Positions 1-10,746 of a stretch of DNA of 64,000 bases are shown here, one piece after another. The notes under the pieces are model-generated. The model saw only the letters and a program-made list of their open reading frames with translations. It searched no databases and was not told the origin of the DNA. Origin of the DNA: Acanthopleura granulata (Eukaryota > Mollusca > Polyplacophora > Chitonida > Chitonidae). Position 1 is the first letter of the stretch; each line of letters starts with the position of its first letter. The position numbers and the translations under genes were made by a program. Location of the stretch: contig JABBOT010000013.1 in NCBI GenBank assembly GCA_016165875.1, positions 16,374,368 through 16,438,367 of the forward strand, in the 5' to 3' direction.

Positions 1-344
1 GACATGGGGAAAGTTTAACCCCAAGACATCGCCAGTGATCAGATTGGGATAGATCCTTCCAAAATGTCCAGGAAATTTAGCTGGATGAATCAGTGGAAGC
101 TTTGTGATTTTTGAAAGCCTTGGCTACCTACTTGCTTGATGGGATAAATTCTGAATACAAAGCACATAGACAACGGTGTACATCGGAACACATCGGAAAA
201 CATCAGCGAAATCCTCTGGGGTATCGGGTGTGTCTTGGTGGCCAAGTGCAATGGTTTTGTTTAGTTAAGAAAGCGCCAAAACCTTGGTTTTTCTCGCTTT
301 CCAACAAAGACAATGTCAATCTTAGTAGACGCCCTGTGGTTTAC

Positions 345-405
345 TCATCAGGGTGATAGGTAAAGCATCCTTGAGTACGGCGAAAATCACCAATAAAAAT
401 AAAGA
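345..405 (+). repeat. SINE 3' tail fragment
   Basis: The stretch contains 'ccttgagtacggcgaaaatc' followed by an A-rich end with AATAAAAATAAA. This matches the 3' end of the SINE family seen in full elsewhere in the window (for example 36880-37065). Only the tail is recognisable here. Confidence 0.6.
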
Positions 406-601
406 CAATTATGTGAGTTGAAAATCTACAATTCCATGTGTTTCTTTTGATGATGATGAACCTTTCTTTAAAAGAAAAGGGCTTCTGGAGTGCGTAAGCA
501 GATAAAGAGGACAGATATTCAATTACCTAGCTGATTAGCTGTAGGGATATAAAAGACACGATCGCCGATGTTCAGATAAAAAACAGCAACGGGCACATGA
601 A

Positions 602-960
602 TTATCCCACTGTCTTAAGGTTCCATCCGGACCCATACACGACCATTTGACCTTCCTTCACTTGTCTAATTCCCAGGTAAGTCGCATGATATAGGCGGAA
701 CTCCAGTTGTCTGTATACATTCCCTCGTGCCCGGCCCACTTCCCGGCCCAGGTGGCAGACTTCAGTGTCCATGACATAAGGGCCGGAGGTCACCCTCACC
801 CTGAAGTCAGTGGTTTGAGCCACCATCACAGTGGGGTTTCCCTGGCTGTCTCTCTCGTAGGACCAGGACACGCCATCCTCCGGAATAGGCAGGGCAGCGA
901 ATGAAGAACTAATAAGAACTTTTAATAAATCAAAAAATTTTCCAACGGGACCACATATCA
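602..960 (-). pseudogene. Unrecognised coding fragment, copy 1 (inverted relative to 9590-9900)
   Basis: On the minus strand a reading frame is open from about 960 to a stop at 602. It includes the short peptides QLICGPVGKFFDLLKV and VAQTTDFRVRVTSGP. A second copy on the plus strand at 9590-9900 preserves the same peptides, with a stop codon and a frameshift. Conservation of protein rather than of DNA alone suggests that the pair derives from a real coding exon. I do not recognise the family. No start codon, signal peptide or membrane segment can be assigned. It may be an exon of an unknown gene, a gene relic, or part of a transposon. Copy 1 is uninterrupted over about 119 codons, so it could still be functional; pseudogene is the cautious label. 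Confidence 0.35.
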
Positions 961-1239
961 GTTGGCGATATGAGGAAAACTCTGCAAATCAACATTCAGC
1001 GCGTTAAAGAGAAAATGTATGTCCTTTTAGACCAAATTGGCAACAAACAATTTTTGCGGCTTTAATTTAGGAATTTCCTCAAGGATGTGGTAAACGCTGG
1101 TGGTTTACTTTGGTTTCCTTCATTGTTAAAGCGAACCGCTGTGGTATGAGTGTAATTTTATCGAGTCTGGCGTTATAAAGCAGGCGCAAATAGCTAATCG
1201 CTAATTCAGCAGCAAACAGTTTATGACCATAGTTATTTA

Positions 1240-1445
1240 GCCTTCCGTCCATAATACCAGATGACTTAAAACTCGATATTATCAGCTATCCATTCTTGGG
1301 TAACAGTGTTCATGAGGCCTCAAATAGTGTGTACATATCTAACCCAAAATTACTCCTGCTTTGATGTAAATAGACGATTTCCATACTTCTACAGAATAAA
1401 GGAGTATTACAAAAGCGAAGGTCAGGGTGAGTCACTAGAAGAAAA
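1240..1445 (+). repeat. Diverged direct repeat, copy 1 (partner at 9145-9345)
   Basis: About 200 bp, including 'tgtgtacatatct', 'cttctaca' and AATAAA-like blocks, align in the same orientation with 9145-9345. The offset is about 7.9 kb. The nearby coding fragment at 602-960 is instead duplicated in inverted orientation, so the two loci share several pieces that have been rearranged. The nature of the repeat is unknown. Confidence 0.45.
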
Positions 1446-1624
1446 ACGACAAAACTCTTCGCGTCTATTGGGTTATCATTTCCACCTCTCACTCGAGCAA
1501 TATTTATAGTATTCAGCCTTCACTGTGCAATATCTTCTATATATTCACCCAAAACAGCGTATATGCACAAAGTCTCCCATTAATGTGTTACATGGACTAA
1601 TTACATAAATGCGAAATCGTTTGC

Positions 1625-1795
1625 ACACTTGAATCCACAGGACGCGTGACTTGCCAGGTACATGCATCCTTTCCAGTTTTTACCCGCTTCCACTTGGTTT
1701 TCTCTCGTTTCCTCCAGCTTTAAACCTGCCTGCCAGTGTTGTATTGAAATATTTCCTCCATGGGCACCACACTATAATCGAATAAATACACCTAC
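1625..1795 (+). repeat. Degenerate SINE-like element
   Basis: A CT-rich run with 'tctcgtttcctccagc', 'taaacctgcctgcc' and an ending 'cgaataaataca' resembles the second SINE family at 48245-48420 and 53375-53615. The copy is old and its borders are uncertain. Confidence 0.35.
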
Positions 1796-1799
1796 AAGT

Positions 1800-3180
1800 T
1801 AAAATTTACAATCCAAATAACCCTTCGCACCAAAGTGATCAGCCTTTCTGATGGCACTGGAAACGTCCACATGTTATACTTACAAAGCACACATAGCTGT
1901 CCATCAATATTAGGGCTTCAAGCCATTAATTTTTTTAATTCCTGTGGTGATTATTCAAAAACTCTCTATGGGTTAAAGATATTTTGTTTATCTTATATTT
2001 TGTTCGGTTTAATTCCTTATTGTATGTGTTCGGATTATCAGGGATGTTACTTTAAAGTGTCGTTCTGAAGCATAACAGGCCCTTAAGACACAAGGGAAAA
2101 AATCATATGTATACTGCATTTGTCCGCCTAGATGAAGCGGAAACGTATATGACCTAAAACTTTCAGTGAGATATCATCCTACCTTCCAGGGAATATTTTT
2201 TCTGTTTTATTGAAAAGCTTCATCGGGCTATATTATTATTATGTCATCGAATACCCTATAGTGGGAAATTACCTTACTATGATTTGTACACTGATAACGT
2301 CATCTGATCATATAACAGCTATCATGCCTGACCTCAAATTTCAAGTGGGATCTCAGAATGAGAAAAGAACGAGCGACGTTACTGTGGAGGAAAGTTTACC
2401 TCGTTTGGGGTACAGACTTTATTTGATATTGCTTAATCATGACCACTAAGCTGCGTTTAACTGCATGAATGCCTCATTTTCAGCTGTAGCACGTAGTCAT
2501 ATGAAACCGTTTATATGACAATCCAATTTGTAACCCACAAGGAAAAAAATTTTCCATGAAGAAATGAACAGGTATGTCATTCCTTTTTTAAATGAAATGT
2601 AAGGTGTTTTTATTTCAAGTACATATGGTTTTGTGACTTGGTCTGAACTTATAACCTCTTCGATAAGAGAGTTCAACGGGTGGAGGGGAGAAACTTCTGA
2701 TACTGGCTTTGTAAAAACCATTTGAGTTTTTTTTTGGGGTGGTCTCAGATTTTTTTTAATAACTCTACATTCTGGGAAGAATTTTATCCCATTTTGTCTA
2801 TTTAATTAAAAGTGACGACAAATACGCTTGATTCCATTTCATATTCTGTAGGAATTTTTGTCGAATTTGTTTTCTTTGCTTATATTCTCTTTCTTCTGAT
2901 TCGTTTTTTGATCCTTGCTTTTCCTTCTACATGGCTGGCATGTTTTGCCTCTGATGCTACGCTACTTACGGTCTCTTCACATTATGTAATGATGTCAGAT
3001 TTTCTGCAGCTCTTACTCAAAAAACTCGAAGTGAAACAAGGCTAAACTGAATTTAAGATAACTGAATGGATAGCTGTACATTGTTTTTTTAAAGAATGGT
3101 ATGCATTTCAGCTTTTGAGTTAAAGCGTGGACTATGCGAACCATATAACTGGTGTTCAGGTATACTCTGAAGTCACCAAA
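1800..3180. other. AT-rich intergenic stretch, nothing recognised
   Basis: Only short, compositionally biased open frames are present, and none shows a domain or a family resemblance. A motif 'gatatcatcctacctt' near 2171 recurs near 5035, each a short distance after a 'tgacctaaaa' block, which hints at another dispersed repeat. No gene is supported. Confidence 0.5.
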
Positions 3181-3182
3181 AT

Positions 3183-3252
3183 TTATTTATTTATTTATGT
3201 ATTTATTTGATTGGCGTTTTACGTCGTACTTAAGAATATTTCACTTATAGCC
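3183..3252 (-). repeat. SINE tail, reverse orientation
   Basis: A run of TTTATT units is followed by 'gattggcgttttacgtcgta' and 'aagaatatttcacttata'. This is the reverse complement of the 3' end of the common SINE in this window. Confidence 0.65.
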
Positions 3253-3489
3253 GTTACAAAATGTTTCACCAACCGTGAACAAAGGCTTTAATGTTAAAAC
3301 AGCTCCTTCTAAATTACCTAAAATAAAAATATAGATTACCTAAAATAAAAATAAAATGATAAATTCCCAATATGTAGGTGAAAAAAATGATCTGGCGTCA
3401 AACTACCTTGCTCCTGGAAAAACATATTGCCCATAAATAAGCATTTTTTGACTGAGGTCTGTCTTCGTTTTTACTATATAGTAGCTATG

Positions 3490-4790
3490 CACACCACACA
3501 TGCCGATCCTCAAGCCGTGAAAACGTCAATTATAATGAGTAAACATCTCCGAAATTCTAGCTTCCAAAAGGACAGGACAGCTGAAGAGATGGACTTGGTC
3601 CAGTTACAAACACGCTCCATTTGCGCAAATGTTGTCCATGATCGGTAAAGTTTGCACAAACTGAACCTAGAAGGATTTGACTTTGCTGTTATAGATGGCG
3701 GTTTTGTGACGTACTGTTTGTATTTAATCCCCCACCAGTTGGGCATTCCCTATGTCTCCATCAGTTCGAACTTTGAAGAATTTGTCACCGATCGTCCGTT
3801 TCTCGCCAGTCTTCTCACTTCTGCCTATCTGCCGTATTCCAGTGATGTCACATTTTTTCAAAGACTCCACATTTCGTTTGACCATATCATCAAGCACGTC
3901 ATTATGAAATATTACTTTTTACCCATGGACATCATCAACAAAGTTTACCCTGAATTGTCCAGACAGAATCTGCTGAATATGGTGAGGAAATCGGAGCTAT
4001 TCTTGTACAACACAGACTTTGTTCTCGGGATACCCTCACCTTTAATGCCCAATCATTTTTACATTGGTGGTCTGACCACCAAACCGGCAAGTCCATTGTC
4101 AGGGGAGGCAAATCGTGTGGTAGCATCTACTGCCCAAGACCTTGTGCTAATAACATTCGGATCCATCTTCTGGACTATATCTGAAAGACTATGTCTTTGA
4201 TAGGTGCTTTGAAACGGGTAGGAGCAAGTGTTTTGTGGAAGTATGACAAAGACAAATCTGTGGGAAACGTTCGGTGTATGAAATGGCTTCCCCAAAACGA
4301 CATTTTGGGTCATCCCAAGACCAAGCTCTTCGTCAGCCATTGTGGGAATAATGGAATCTGTGAGGCTCTGTACCATTCAGTGCGAGTCCTCTGCAAGCCT
4401 CTGTACGCTGACCAGTTTTACAATGCTGCTCGGATTAAGCAGTGGGGGGTTGGAGAAAGTCTGAACCTTCTGGAAGCCACTGAGAATGAAATGCTCTCGG
4501 CCATGGCTCACATACTTAACAATTCTACTTACAAAAGGAACATGGAGGGAGCATATATCACAGTCGACCCACCACTGGGCGAGAGAGAGCTGTCTTCTGG
4601 ACAGAGCACGTTCTGAAGTTTGGAGGCAATCATATGCGGTCACGTGCAGCCAAGATGTCCACGTTTTGTTACCTTGAGTACGACATTTTCCCCGTTGATT
4701 TATTGTGTGGAATGACGTCTATGTTTTACAAAACCGTTGTCTTCGTCTGCCGCTGCTGGAAGTGTAACGGTGACAAAAGAGAAAGTAATA
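3490..4790 (+). pseudogene. UDP-glycosyltransferase pseudogene, inverted copy of the gene at 10747-12300
   Basis: The sequence is closely similar, over most of its length, to the intact minus-strand UGT from about residue 82 to its C-terminus. Recognisable parts include the central region, the nucleotide-sugar binding stretch (KWLPQND, FVSHCGNNG, ADQFYNAAR) and the C-terminal membrane segment. It is broken in several ways. A TAA replaces a glutamine codon at about 3646-3648, after the peptide NVVHDR. A frameshift lies near 4170-4195, where the intact copy reads LPEHAELALIG. A 7-nt deletion near 4548 shifts the frame again shortly before the C-terminal region. The N-terminal 80 residues, including the signal peptide and catalytic histidine region, are not found upstream. 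The few substitutions and the inverted orientation about 6 kb from its partner suggest a fairly recent local duplication, or gene conversion, followed by decay. Translation through the breaks is not expected. Confidence 0.85.
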
Positions 4791-4799
4791 TAGTTTATA

Positions 4800-6420
4800 A
4801 CTCGGCTGAGGGAGGTACACATGCCACGGGTGCAGCGAGTCATTGTAATGATGCACAATAATTTCAAGTGACCGTTATGACGTCTGACGAAGTCACGAAC
4901 AATAAGACCTTTGGTCAAGACACAGTAATATGCTGTAAATGACCTAAAATTTCCTCCAAAATAGTGCATTTTTAGACTTAAATAAATGTAACAAAATATT
5001 ATATTTGGTGCTAAAACTTACATTTTTCCAGTAGGATATCATCCTACCTTCTAAACAAACCTTAATACATCTTCCTACAATCAGTAGAACTGCCAGAATC
5101 ATAAATTAATCATGGACGAAAGTTTCGGTCATTTAGGATACCTCTGCTTCTGACGTGGCGATGGACTTTTCTGAGGGACGTTTCCAACGAACGTTTTGTT
5201 TGACAACGCTGCTGTAAGTGTTGGCTACCGAACGCAAGTTTGAAATTAGAATGAAATAAAATTGTAACTGGACATTTTGTCCACCTACCAATTTCGTTAG
5301 TTCTTCTCCGTCCATTGAGAAATTATTAGAAGAGGTACAACTTTGTAACGAAACGTAATACATAATGAAAGTTTTAAATTGCTTTCGACACATCGGCCTG
5401 AAAGACTTCTTAAACAGACTTATACCTTTCGTGATAGCGGAAATGTGAATCCAAGTGCCAAGACAGATAATTTTAATAAGCGAAATAAAGAATTACTTAC
5501 CTTTAATGAACGTATTGGGAGGAAATTATGAATACGCAGTATTCTTGTAATCTCCCCTGAGCAAATGCTCCCACTTGGAAGGAGTGAAAACGCTTCCTTT
5601 CAGAATAAGCCAAATGGCGGTTTCGAGTTGAGCATAATTGTGCATGATCAGAACGCGTCACACGGTAGATAAACAAAAGCACATGGTCATTCGTGCCATT
5701 CTTTTAACGTTACCGACTTCGGCGACAGCCCGGTATAGAGCTCAGTTCTAATTTTTTTTTCAAGTGTGTTTCTCTGAGTTTTCCACTTGAAACAGCCGTA
5801 GAGCCCATGTATAGTCTCAATTTCAAACAAACACATAAAATGCACGAAATGGGCTGAATTGTGTGTGACGCCCTTCGGTTACAATGCTTTTAACAAAAAC
5901 ACGAGGGACTGTTTATCCCCCAGCGAAGGAATTCCGGTCATGCCTAGTTGAAAAAGCTGTCTGATTTATTGCACTGTGTATGCATTTTCATACCAGTTTA
6001 TGTCACCTTCTAAAACAGCTGTGCAAAAATGGTGAACAATCCCAAGCAGTTCAAGAGATTTTTCGAGATGACGCCCACAGCGTAATGTTAAATTCTGCGC
6101 TTTAATCTCAGTGCACCGTTTTTGGCAAGGCAGTGCTTCGTCTCAGTTGTTTTCTTGTATAATTTCTTACCGGAATGCATCTCGACCCGTTCGTCTATAA
6201 ACACAGAAACATAACATGGGCTGTTTCGGTGACTGTGTGCATGTCCATCTACATTCGTGTCAATGTGCTTGGATGAGGAATCATTTAAGGTGAGGATGCG
6301 TTGTATACATCTGTATATGTGAACTTCTGGCACCATGCTATGACCAGCCAACTTGCAGCACGGATGCCATTTACGCAACGATATACCTAACTGCGAACTA
6401 TTATGAGCAGATGCTTCATG
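4800..6420. other. Intergenic stretch, nothing recognised
   Basis: The open frames here are short and have no recognisable domain. The motif 'gatatcatcctacctt' near 5035 repeats one at 2171. No RNA gene or convincing exon is seen. Confidence 0.5.
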
Positions 6421-6439
6421 TGGTACATTATAGCGCCAA

Positions 6440-6608
6440 ATAGGCTTCCTCTCCTGCTCTACGTGGGAAGATCTCCCCGCAACCTGCGGATGGTCGGGGG
6501 ATTCCACAGGGCTCTACACGATTTTCTCCCACCATAATGATGGCCACCGTCGTATTTATCAGTGAAATATTCTTGAGTACGACGAAAACACCACTCAAAT
6601 AAATAAAT
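6440..6608 (+). repeat. SINE copy
   Basis: The middle and 3' part of the common SINE is present: 'cccgcaacctgcggatggtc', 'ctcccaccataatgatggcc', then 'gaaatattcttgagtacgac' and a (AAAT)n end. The tRNA-like head is weak. Confidence 0.75.
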
Positions 6609-7239
6609 AATATAAACACAAAAGGAATCTTTCTGCTATTATCTGTTGTAACTGGTAGGTTACAAACCTACATATATATGATATGCATGTAGGACGGTGT
6701 TTGGTAAATCCCCTATCTTTTAAATACATTATTCCACATAATAACCTTCAAACGTTTCTTTCGTTAAGATGCAATGTTTGCAATTTTGCAGTTACCTTCG
6801 ACTCGCCGTTTACCTGCTGGAGATGCAACTGTCGTTAAACAGAATAAATTCCCTGTTTTACAGGTTTGTTGGTAACTGAACTGTGTGTAAAATGATTGTT
6901 TATATGCAAAGCTAACGTTGCACGATTAATTTTGTCAGTTAATTCTAGTCTTGTGCTATTAACGAGGAGTTGTGAAGGCGATCAAAATGTCACCGTGGTA
7001 ATGCAATGCTCCTGTGCTTGATTCGGTTTATTTTGCTGAGAAATACAAATTGTTTTCGTAAACAGCAACCATAACAGTTAATTTGTAGTCATGGAAGGTT
7101 GCCAAATGACTGTAGTAATCAATTGCTTTTGAACTTGAGATTTTGTGTATATCTTTATGCAATATCACATTTAACGCAGCCTAAGGAATTTGCAGTTGGA
7201 CGTTTCATTCTGCTCACATATAGAATACAACGTCTATTA

Positions 7240-7720
7240 AGCCAAATCGGCATTGGAACCGTCTCGCGAGATTAACGCTGTTTGGGCGAGACATGAGTGG
7301 GCGCTCTCGCAAACTAATGCAAAATAACGCTAAAAAAACGTGACAAGTGACTTTTGGTAGTCGCTATACGTTGAAATATCGTTTTTGGTGTAGCAACTAC
7401 CGGAAACACTAATTGGGCAAACTCGGCCACATACCATTCGGCTTTCACCCGACCAGACCGAGATCAAGATGGAGTTAGCTCGGGTTCATTATGACTTAAC
7501 ACTTGGCGTTAGCGGTCGGAAATTGTATCGGATGCAAAGCGTCCAACCTAAGGAGAAATATGCAACACAAAAGCCAAGCTGAAGTCGTCGGATGAAAGCC
7601 GGCGGTGGCCGAGTTCGCGTCATTAGTGTTCAATGGAGCCTTCCCATGGCGCTGCAGGGTAGTGGAAAGGTCATGTGATTACTTGGCTGTCATCGGGGTA
7701 GAAGAATGTCTGAGGGTGGT
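7240..7720. mobile_element. Foldback/MITE-like element, copy 1
   Basis: Segments at about 7400-7460 and 7590-7645 are imperfect reverse complements (shared core 'aaactcggccac' / 'gtggccgagttcg', and 'cggctttcac' / 'gatgaaagccgg'). They flank a short core, so the element is a palindrome. A longer relative is at 15405-16110, with shared blocks such as 'attatgacttaaca' and 'cattagtgttcaatgga'. No coding region is present, so any transposase would have to be supplied in trans. Exact ends and a target-site duplication could not be fixed by eye. Confidence 0.6.
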
Positions 7721-7760
7721 CAATGTTGAATTGGTAGGCGAATTACATTGCTTAAAATAT

Positions 7761-8252
7761 TTATCTCTTTATGGTGATTAACTGAACAATCACCGAGACA
7801 GTAAGACAAAATATAGTTATAGAAGCAGCAAGTAGAGGATTTCTCAGGGAATCCCAAAAGATAAATGGCGCTGATAAAAATAAAAAATGCTCTAATATCA
7901 GTTCCTTGAGTTTTTTTTTATTAATGTTCGATACTTTTTCTAACCTCCCATATACCTCCAGATTTCTCGTGTAAATAAGAGCTTGTATAGGTCTGAATGG
8001 GGTTTTTTGATAATGGAATTCATCCGGTGGATCCCTTGCCTTAAACTTTACAGTCGACTTGGGTGTGATAGCGGTTCCAAACTTATTTTGCGGGTACATA
8101 AATAAATCAGAGATGAGAAATGTAATCAACTGTAATTCTAACTTGATTTCTCCAGTTGATGCATTCTTGGCAGGCTGCAGGCGATGCTCTAATTGGGAGA
8201 GATATAAAAATAGGCGAAACGAGAAAAAGCATTTGATGTGAAATTTGCACAT
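7761..8252 (-). CDS. Long AT-rich open frame of 163 codons, function unknown and possibly spurious
   Basis: The minus-strand frame runs 163 codons and ends with a hydrophobic segment that could span a membrane (roughly residues 137-158), followed by a short basic tail. No family is recognised, and there is no signal peptide or conserved motif. Base composition is AT-rich like the surrounding non-coding DNA. There is no duplicate or homologous copy in the window to test for conservation. It may be chance, or an exon of an unrecognised gene. Confidence 0.12.
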   Translation of the reverse strand: MCKFHIKCFFSFRLFLYLSQLEHRLQPAKNASTGEIKLELQLITFLISDLFMYPQNKFGTAITPKSTVKFKARDPPDEFHYQKTPFRPIQALIYTRNLEVYGRLEKVSNINKKKLKELILEHFLFLSAPFIFWDSLRNPLLAASITIFCLTVSVIVQLITIKR

Positions 8253-8514
8253 TCAAGCAAACGTAAAACGGCGATTTTAACCTATGAACCAAATATCTTC
8301 GAGCTGTGATAACGGTCTATTACATGTAGCTAGAATCTGTAAGGATCTTATAGGCTTTAAGAAGACATTGTATCCAAAAGCTTGAATTCCTGATAATAGG
8401 TACAATTAATATGGACTCAGACTGCAAAAGTCTTCAACTCCTAAAGAAACTTTAAACAATCACAATGGGGTTTTAAACTTGAATCGCTGATTTCCAAATA
8501 CTGAATGTCAACTT

Positions 8515-8700
8515 TTATTCATTTCATCGGAGTTTTACGTGGTACTCAAGAATATTCCACTTATACGGCGGCCAGTATTATAGTGGGCAAACCCACAACC
8601 ATCAGCAGGTTTTTGACCTTTCCACGTATGACAGTAGAGGAAGCCGACGTGAGCTGGGATTGAACTCACAGCGATCACATTGTATGGTGATTGGCAGCTG
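8515..8700 (-). repeat. Near full-length SINE, reverse orientation
   Basis: It reads 'tactcaagaatattccactt', 'ggcggccagtattatagtgg', then 'gggattgaactcacagcgat' at the far end. On the minus strand this is a tRNA-like head with a box-B-like 'gagttcaatccc', the conserved central part and the tail. Confidence 0.75.
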
Positions 8701-9144
8701 TGTTATTACGCTGCAGGAGCTATATTATAATCACCTCGGCCAACGAGGCCCCCGTACTGTATTAATTACCTATAGTTGTATAACACTTTGTATAAAAATA
8801 ATCGTTCTGGCTGTGACGTTACCAGTGAGACCCTCATCATAGGGTAACGCAACAATCAGTAGTCTAACGCTGAAGTATCTAGTTTACAATGACAGCCTTC
8901 CGTCATCAACCTCAAAAAGTCTATATTTTCACTTTAGGTTTTGATGCAGACACCATTTCCGACCACACAGATATAGGTAAGGAAAGTGTACAGATAATCT
9001 ATACAAAAGGAACATCTGGTGGTTCTGTCATCTACACTGAGAGAGGGACACATGCGTGTAGAGACATCAGATCAGGCACGATTCTTTAAGCTTTATTCAT
9101 TACAAAGTATATTAAATATTTTCATCTCTAATTTCTCTAAGACC

Positions 9145-9345
9145 CGTTGTTCAGCATCTCGTCCATCATACCACGTGATCTTAACTTCGATGTTGTTAAC
9201 AATCCATTCGTGGATAACAATGTTGATGAAAACTCAAATGGTGTGTACATATCTTATCCAGTATTGCTATTGCTTGTAAAAAAAACAGTCCATTTCGACC
9301 CTTCTACAAAATAAAACAGTGTTACAACAGCTTAAATCAAGACTT
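9145..9345 (+). repeat. Diverged direct repeat, copy 2 (partner at 1240-1445)
   Basis: It aligns in the same orientation with 1240-1445. Shared blocks include 'gtgtgtacatatct' and 'cttctacaaaataaa'. Identity is patchy, with small indels. Confidence 0.45.
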
Positions 9346-9589
9346 TAAACTCAGTCAGTCAGAGAAATGAATAAATTATAAGTTCCAAAATAGAAAGAGA
9401 CATTAGAGTCGAAGTTATCTCGGTTTTTATCAGCATTAATTTTAATCATAATGAAATGGTTTATTAGCAGTTTGACCTGATGGAGAATGCATTTTCTGTT
9501 TGACGTCCTGAATCTTGATTTTTTCTTATAATTTTTTTTCACAAATTTTATGTGAACTAAAACATGTTTATCGTTCTTTTCTTCTTGTA

Positions 9590-9900
9590 GGAGCCCGACT
9601 TGTTTGGGGCCACATTCCTCCAACTGATATCTGGTCCAGTTGGAAAATTCTTTGACTTAATAAAAGTCCCCATCAACACATCCCTCGCTGCCCTATTCAC
9701 TCCGGAGGATCCGGGTTGTACGAGAGGGACCCCATCCTGATGGTCGCTCAGACCACTGACTTCAGGGTGAGGGTGACCTCCGGCCCTTACAGCCTTGACA
9801 TTGAGGTCTACCATGTGGGCCGGGAAGAGGGCCGGGCATGAGGGAATGTGCTTAGACAGCTGGAGTTCCGTCTGTATAAGGCCACTTATGAACATCGCCT
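9590..9900 (+). pseudogene. Unrecognised coding fragment, copy 2 (inverted partner of 602-960)
   Basis: It begins with a strong splice-acceptor-like sequence ('cttttcttcttgtag' ending at 9591). An open frame follows with the peptide LISGPVGKFFDLIKVP, nearly identical to the minus-strand copy at 602-960. The frame then shifts after PEDP. The second half (VAQTTDFRVRVTSGP) is in another frame and meets a TGA at about 9839. The break pattern marks this copy as decayed. The protein family is not recognised. Confidence 0.45.
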
Positions 9901-10190
9901 TCCTTGTGTATTTTATCTATACAGCTCTCCAATATATGTAATTTAACTTCTGTCCTCTTTCTCTGCCCCCACCCCCCATCCCCCCGCCACAAAAGCCTTA
10001 ATTTCTTTTATAAATAAAGTCTCATCATCATCAAACAAGCACACAGATGTGCCGTGTTTAACTCTCACACTTGTCTTTATTTCATTGGTGATTATCTCCG
10101 TACTCAGTGATGTTTCACATAGCCGCCTGTAGAACGGGGGAAGAACTAACGACTGTTCTTCAGTAATAAATAGTAATTCATTTGTCGGCA

Positions 10191-10325
10191 ATAAGCCGAA
10201 TCGGCATTGCAGAAATGTCTCGAAATCACGCTGCTGTTGTTGTTATTGGCCGCGAGAGCCCTGACCCGGTATCGTCCAAAACCAGGGTGACCTGGAGAGA
10301 CTTCTGCACTACTTATTCGGCTTAT
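10191..10325. mobile_element. Small MITE with 11-bp terminal inverted repeats
   Basis: The 135-bp segment starts with ATAAGCCGAAT and ends with ATTCGGCTTAT, an exact 11-bp inverted repeat. Its left end (taagccgaatcggcattg) resembles position 7239 at the start of the foldback element, so the two may be related. No coding capacity. Confidence 0.55.
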
Positions 10326-10746
10326 ATTTCAGCCATATCATGATGAAGCAGGATATGTTAGTTGTAATGGCCAACTTTTGGAAAGGCGTATTAAGCTATA
10401 CGTGGCTTTATTGAAAACAGACACTTTAACTGAACGGCAGACCAATCTGCCTACAATATACAATTAGTTCTGTCTACAATATTACATTCTTTCAACATGT
10501 CCAATGATGATGAATCGTGGAACGGCCTATGATTACCTGCCCAATTACGATAGTTCTCTGCACTTCTCGATCCATCGGGATTTAAATAGCAAACGTAACT
10601 GGATGTGTCTGGACCAAATGTAACGTTGTTAAGTAATTTCATAAGACAGCTGTCCGTGTAGCCTAGTTGCGATTAATGTGCACGATTGCAGTAATTCGCT
10701 GGACACTCGCCTCCTATACCCAACTTCACCGAAATATATATTGCAA

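Noticed and set aside
4059..4643. Minus-strand frames over the UGT pseudogene
   Set aside because: Antisense shadows of the broken copy; no independent support.
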